A stretch of 7,187 bases of DNA from positions 1-7,187 of the forward strand of contig JAYVGI010000265.1 of the NCBI GenBank assembly GCA_043772355.1, read 5' to 3'. Shown here in pieces: positions 5,954-7,187 of this stretch; the first letter of the stretch is position 1, and each line of letters begins with the position of its first letter. This stretch comes from JAAFIP01 sp043772355. Its GTDB lineage: Bacteria > Pseudomonadota > Gammaproteobacteria > Burkholderiales > Burkholderiaceae_C. The notes under the pieces were generated by a model. That model saw nothing but the letters and a program-made list of their open reading frames with translations. It made no database searches and was not told where the DNA came from. Both the position numbers and the translations under genes were made by a program.

Positions 5954-6589
5954 ATTCTCGCCTCGCATAGCTGCCCAAATGCTTGCCATTTTTGAGCTCG
6001 TTATCACATGGACGATATCTCTCAAACTGCCAATTTCTAGGCGTAGCGGCGAGCGTTTTCCAGTGGTAAACACAAACCGGAATTCACTCTGATACGAATA
6101 GTCCTGGAACTTACGGAATGGACCCATAAGGCCGTCGTGGGTCTTGCGTTTGACGTATTCCACCGGCCCGTGTGCCACAGTCCAACTCGACACAGCCACA
6201 GCTTGACGAACTCTTCGGATGAACTCCGGAAGATTGGAGATGAATACTGCAACTTCGCCGAATTCGAGATTCCGGTCATCGAACTCGTCTCCCGGGCGGT
6301 CTGTCAGCGTATAGAAGCAGAGGATGTTTAAATTTGAAATCTCGTCGTTATGAACAATAATCGGACTCTGCACGCCGCCAATTGGAATCCAATTCCCAGT
6401 TGGCTCTTGTATTGCAACTTCAAGTACTTGCCTTGCTTCAATGGCTCCATCGTGTGGATCTGACCGAACGATGTCGCTTTGATCGAGTTGCGAGAAATAA
6501 GCGAATGTATTCAAGTACAGGTTTCCGTTGAGGAAATCTTCTGCAAACTTTTCGGGAAGCAGTTTGACTAGCGCTACGCGATATGACAT
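5948..6589 (-). CDS. Unrecognised 213-residue protein with loose DUF2971-like layout
   Basis: I do not recognise a named family. The start is placed at the ATG (6589) opening MSYRVALVKLLPEKF. The frame stays open to an upstream ATG at 6754, but the extra 55 residues are Pro/His/Arg-rich and do not look like protein. A weak GAAGA precedes the chosen ATG. The order of motifs is NGNLYLNTFAYF (about 21-32), RSDPHDGAIEA (42-52), LNILCFYTLTD (89-99), FGEVAVFISNLPEFIRRV (112-129), a VEY strand (143-145) and FQDYSYQSEFRFVF (161-174). It resembles the DUF2971 plan: a short DPxEG-like motif, a central cysteine strand, and an aromatic-rich xxExR motif near the C-terminus. DUF2971-like proteins occur in accessory and defence regions, but no activity is claimed. 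No signal peptide or membrane segment is seen. GC is visibly lower than in the neighbouring core genes, the gene stands alone on this strand, and its stop lies in an attC-like box, all pointing to acquisition. Confidence 0.7.
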   Translation of the reverse strand: MSYRVALVKLLPEKFAEDFLNGNLYLNTFAYFSQLDQSDIVRSDPHDGAIEARQVLEVAIQEPTGNWIPIGGVQSPIIVHNDEISNLNILCFYTLTDRPGDEFDDRNLEFGEVAVFISNLPEFIRRVRQAVAVSSWTVAHGPVEYVKRKTHDGLMGPFRKFQDYSYQSEFRFVFTTGKRSPLRLEIGSLRDIVHVITSSKMASIWAAMRGENA

Positions 6590-6606
6590 GGGGATCTTCG
6601 AATGCC

Positions 6607-6634
6607 TATGTAATTTAAACAGGCCAGTCTGCAA
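6607..6634 (-). promoter_or_regulatory. Possible promoter of the minus-strand gene
   Basis: On the minus strand TTGCAG (6634-6629) is followed after 16 nt by TACATA (6612-6607). A start about 7 nt further on would lie roughly 10 nt before the ATG at 6589. Both boxes deviate from consensus, so this is a weak call based on position and AT content. Confidence 0.3.
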
Positions 6635-7187
6635 CATAATCTGGCGGTGAAGCGCGTTTCCTGCTGGTTGGACGCCCCGAACTCGGTGGCGCAGAGTCTG
6701 TAGGACGTGCTGGCAGGGTGGCGAGGCCAGCCCTGGTGGGTCATCCAGCTTCATGCAACGCGCTAGATGGGTGGATGCTTGAAAACCTCGCTACTCACTA
6801 AAGCGTAGCACTCCGTCTATGCAGGCCAGTGGGGTACACAGGGTAAGTCCCATAATGGGTTGGTTTACAGCATCAGCAGCACTGCAAGGCGTTTTAGCCG
6901 CCAGAACCGCGACTACCCGCTCCCCAGGAGAACCTGACCGCTATGTATTGCGTAGCTGCTAAGGTATATTTCTTGCTGGCTAACAGCTGATAGATACTAA
7001 AAACAGTTCAAAATCGCCGTTTTCAAGCAGTCGGGAAGCCTTGGGAGCCTGAGAATCGGCTGGAGGCTGAAAATTGGCCTGTTTGAGCGCTATTTTTGTA
7101 ACTACTCAGGTCACCCGGCAAAGCAAGGCTGAATAGTCTGACGCTGAAAGACGCTGACCAGGCAGGCATGCAGATTGGCCTTTTGCT
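6635..7187. other. Region without a supportable gene
   Basis: No frame here has both adequate length and protein-like composition. A short frame open from the right edge on the minus strand runs about 58 codons and matches nothing I recognise. Small features are GGAGCCTGA and GGAGGCTGA near 7045-7070, and the direct repeat GACGCTGA at 7140-7147 and 7150-7157. The segment could be a degraded gene, the non-coding end of a mobile element, or a leader for something beyond the window. Confidence 0.5.

Noticed and set aside
6667..6673. GTTGGAC (GTCCAAC on the minus strand) as part of a second attC site
   Set aside because: The heptamer fits the box consensus, but no partner box or supporting palindrome was found at a suitable distance, so a chance match is likely.
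6590..6754. 55-residue N-terminal extension of the minus-strand gene
   Set aside because: Composition is Pro/His/Arg-rich and unlike the rest, and the candidate promoter lies within this stretch.
6940..7010. Second, degraded copy of the 5042-5100 repeat
   Set aside because: Only short AGCTG and TAGATACT-like fragments match, too little to call a copy.
1..7187. CRISPR array, tRNA or rRNA genes
   Set aside because: No regularly spaced repeats of suitable length and no cloverleaf or rRNA sequence were seen on either strand.

Overview
The window looks like chromosomal DNA of a betaproteobacterium, most likely a Comamonadaceae member (Rhodoferax/Polaromonas/Acidovorax-like). This rests on high GC with GC-ending codons in the core genes, on the protein character of the formate dehydrogenase gamma subunit, FdhD and truncated hemoglobin, and on intergenic sequences that resemble dispersed repeats I remember from that family. 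No database search was possible.

Layout: (1) Positions 1-1430 hold the tail of a membrane-bound formate dehydrogenase operon: the 3' part of the gamma (cytochrome b) subunit, then a small secreted Ala/Pro-rich protein, closed by a strong intrinsic terminator at 1462-1488. (2) Positions 1521-2483 hold fdhD, the sulfurtransferase needed to activate formate dehydrogenase. It carries an in-frame, repeat-bounded insertion of about 35 codons. (3) Positions 2519-5038 hold a large FtsX/MacB-type ABC transporter permease (YbbP-like) without an ATPase partner in view. It may be transcribed from its own leaderless promoter. (4) Positions 5103-5507 hold a group II truncated hemoglobin, separated from the permease only by an AT-rich repeat-like element containing a small hairpin. 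The hemoglobin stop codon lies in a 7-bp tandem repeat. (5) Positions 5522-5852 have no convincing gene but contain a roughly 200-bp fold-back element with 35-nt inverted arms (32/35 matching). (6) Positions 5853-6589 are unlike the rest: a minus-strand gene of lower GC for an unrecognised 213-aa protein with a loose DUF2971-like layout, whose stop codon sits inside a GCCTAAC box. That box opens a 101-nt symmetric palindrome ending in GTTAGAA, so this may be an integron-type cassette with an attC-like site. (7) Positions 6635-7187 have no gene I can support.

Functionally, the left half is formate respiration: the gamma subunit passes electrons from formate to quinone, and FdhD sulfurates the molybdenum cofactor of the catalytic subunit, which would lie upstream of the window. 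The permease and hemoglobin form a separate module of unclear linkage. The right third is an accessory region built from repeats and a probably acquired gene, and it is the part most likely to hold something undescribed.
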